The position numbers and the translations under genes were made by a program. From Myxococcus landrumus (lineage in GTDB: Bacteria > Myxococcota > Myxococcia > Myxococcales > Myxococcaceae), in the NCBI RefSeq assembly GCF_017301635.1, contig NZ_CP071091.1, forward strand, positions 2,678,001 through 2,742,000: a DNA stretch of 64,000 bases. Reading direction: 5' to 3'. The notes below the pieces were generated by a model. It was given only the letters and a program-made list of their open reading frames with translations. It did no database searches and was not told the DNA's origin. Below, in pieces: positions 62,523-64,000 of this stretch. Position 1 is the first letter of the stretch. The number at the start of each line of letters is the position of its first letter.

Positions 62523-64000
62523 TCAGCCGCAGGTCAACGTCCAGCGGCAGGTACCGGACAGGCACTCCTTGCCATACAGGCAGGTCGCCCCCTTGGCCTT
62601 CTTGGGCTGGCACTTGCCGCTGTTGAGCCCCCAACCGCAGTACTGGCTGCTCGCGCAGTCGGTCTCCTGGTCGCAGATGCACGTGCCCACGCTGTTGCAG
62701 CCCGACGCGGTGCAGGCGTCGCTGATGCACTCCTCCTTGAAGCGGCAGGACTCGCCCACCACCTTGGAGTCCGGGGCGTAGCTCTGGCCGCAAATCTGCG
62801 GGTACTGCGCCTCACGCGTGCCCTTGTCCACGTACGTGGCCACGCCCGTGGTGTCGATGTCCGCCGCCGCGTCCGCCATGCCCGTGCGCGGGTTCACGGC
62901 GCGCTCCCACACCTTCAGGAACGTCTCCGCGGAGCCCGACAGCGCCGTGGTGTTCGCGCCCACGCGGCCCAGGTCCTTCAACAGGTCCGGCAGGTAGCCC
63001 ACGTGCGCCAGGCCGTACTCGTCGAAGCCCGTGCCCAGCCGCGCCGGTCCCGCGACGTCCTGCTGACGCGCATGGGCATCCGCCTCCGCCTGGAACGTCG
63101 CCGAGCACGCGCCGTGGTCGCCGAAGCGCGGACGCGTCTGCTGGATGAAGCCGTTGAGGTCCGCGCCGAACGCCATCGGAACCTTCAGGCCCTGGCGGCC
63201 GAACTCGTACGCCTGCGCCAGCGAGCGCGAGGAGCCGTGGCAGTTGTTGGCCACGCCGGACTTCGTGTACGTGCGCGCCTCGTCATGCGCGGTGCGCAGA
63301 CCGAAGATGCCACCCGTCTGCCGCAGGTAGCGGACGACCCACGCGGGCGTCGTCTTCTCGTCGTCGGCCAGCTTGGGGTTCATCACCTCGCGGAAGTGGC
63401 CGTGCGAGATGACCAGCGGGTAGTAGGTGTTGGCCTGGGCCAGCGTGAAGGCATCCTGGAGGCCGCGCTCGGACAGGTGCGCCACGTCGATGAGCATTCC
63501 CTTGTTCATCATCGCCTGGACCAGCGCCTTGCCATCCGCGGTGAGGCCCTTGGTGTTGCGGCAGTTGCCGGCCGCGTCGCGATACACGTCGAAGCCCAGC
63601 GTCATGGTGCTGGTCGTCACGCCGCAGTCGGTGTCGATGTGGCAGTTCTCCAGGAACTGCGCGGCCTGGAAGATGGCGTTGTGCAGCGCCGCGCCGCCGA
63701 AGCGGTTGTCCAACTGATGCACCGGCTGGAGCGAGCGCACGCCCAGGGCGTGGAGGCGATCCAACTCCGTGCTCCAGTTCTTCGTGCCGAACAGCTTGCT
63801 CACCTCGATGGAGAGCACCATGGCCAGCTTGCCGGACGCGATGATGCTGCGCGCGTGCGCGGGCGACAGCGCAATCTCCACCCAGTCGTTGCGCGCATCG
63901 AAGTCACGCGCCATCTGGAGCTGGACGTCCACGTCCGCCATCTCGTCACACGGCCGGGAGATGTTCTGGTACGGCAGCGCCTTGCAGAGGAACTCGTTGC
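62523..64000 (-). CDS. M19 dipeptidase with Cys-rich tail (partial)
   Basis: C-terminal 492 codons of a membrane-dipeptidase-like M19 protein; the start is beyond the right edge and the frame stays open to 64000. Seen: LSIEVSKLFG, LDRLHALGVRSLQPVHQLDN, MLIDVAHLSERG, ISHGHFREV (an expected zinc-binding His) and AFGADLNGF. After about residue 380 of the visible part, many cysteines in pairs (CGQSYAPDSKVVGESC, CICDQETDC, CLYGKECLSGTC) suggest a disulfide-rich C-terminal module, common on myxobacterial surface proteins. Secretion is likely but the signal peptide is not in view. Dipeptide or beta-lactam-like cleavage is the family activity. Confidence 0.8.
   Translation of the reverse strand, partial: NEFLCKALPYQNISRPCDEMADVDVQLQMARDFDARNDWVEIALSPAHARSIIASGKLAMVLSIEVSKLFGTKNWSTELDRLHALGVRSLQPVHQLDNRFGGAALHNAIFQAAQFLENCHIDTDCGVTTSTMTLGFDVYRDAAGNCRNTKGLTADGKALVQAMMNKGMLIDVAHLSERGLQDAFTLAQANTYYPLVISHGHFREVMNPKLADDEKTTPAWVVRYLRQTGGIFGLRTAHDEARTYTKSGVANNCHGSSRSLAQAYEFGRQGLKVPMAFGADLNGFIQQTRPRFGDHGACSATFQAEADAHARQQDVAGPARLGTGFDEYGLAHVGYLPDLLKDLGRVGANTTALSGSAETFLKVWERAVNPRTGMADAAADIDTTGVATYVDKGTREAQYPQICGQSYAPDSKVVGESCRFKEECISDACTASGCNSVGTCICDQETDCASSQYCGWGLNSGKCQPKKAKGATCLYGKECLSGTCRWTLTCG

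Noticed and set aside
59629..62781. A 1050-codon plus-strand frame opposite the SNF2 gene
   Set aside because: Antisense shadow; the minus strand has all ATPase motifs.

Overview
The base composition (about 70% GC, with third positions almost all G or C), the many lipoproteins and secreted hydrolases, a PilZ-sigma54 activator fusion and large AAA-based operons all suggest a delta-proteobacterial predator or social bacterium of the Myxococcaceae (Myxococcus/Corallococcus type). The assignment rests on gene content only; there is no rRNA in the window. I see no tRNA, CRISPR array, insertion sequence or phage gene.

Region 1 (1-11871) is mostly envelope and housekeeping genes: a lipoprotein with ASH repeats and a von Willebrand-like domain, phosphatidylserine synthase (pssA), a penicillin-acylase-family lipoprotein, a ThiF/E1-like adenylyltransferase, an alpha/beta-hydrolase lipoprotein with a good candidate sigma54 promoter, and a convergent PilZ-sigma54 activator.

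Region 2 (11975-26084) is the most striking part. Eleven plus-strand genes, almost all overlapping or a few bases apart, look like one transcription unit. The first eight match the architecture I recall as the FtsH-MoxR-vWA ternary system (NTP-dependent conflict systems predicted by comparative genomics): an orphan NrdG-like radical SAM protein, several proteins of unknown fold, a cytosolic FtsH-like AAA metallopeptidase with an intact zinc site, a 1093-residue scaffold-like protein, a MoxR ATPase, and a protein whose vWA domain has lost its metal-binding motif. The last three are two STM4015-like leucine-rich-repeat proteins (one with a WGR domain) and an STM4014-like ATP-grasp protein.

Region 3 (26085-39507) starts with a zinc-ribbon membrane protein and a secreted pair (a 656-residue exported protein and a trypsin-like protease). 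A minus-strand run of seven genes follows. It contains the other half of the uncharacterised STM4011-STM4015 cluster (two radical SAM enzymes and a sulfatase-fold hydrolase), preceded by a HAD phosphatase, a LOG-like protein, an L,D-transpeptidase and a TPR-ATPase. The STM401x cluster is therefore split and inverted around about 5 kb of unrelated genes.

Region 4 (39931-64000) is metabolic and secretory: a discoidin-polysaccharide lyase lipoprotein, an ABM monooxygenase overlapping an iron-type alcohol dehydrogenase, a monomeric PheRS-like ligase, a sphingosine-1-phosphate-lyase-like PLP enzyme with an FGGY sugar kinase, a GT-C glycosyltransferase, a large secreted zinc protease with fibronectin domains, an AI-2E family permease, a cupin, a P1 peptidase, a DUF885 protein overlapping a SWIM-SNF2 ATPase, and a dipeptidase that runs off the right end. 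All calls come from reading translations and motifs; no database search was possible.
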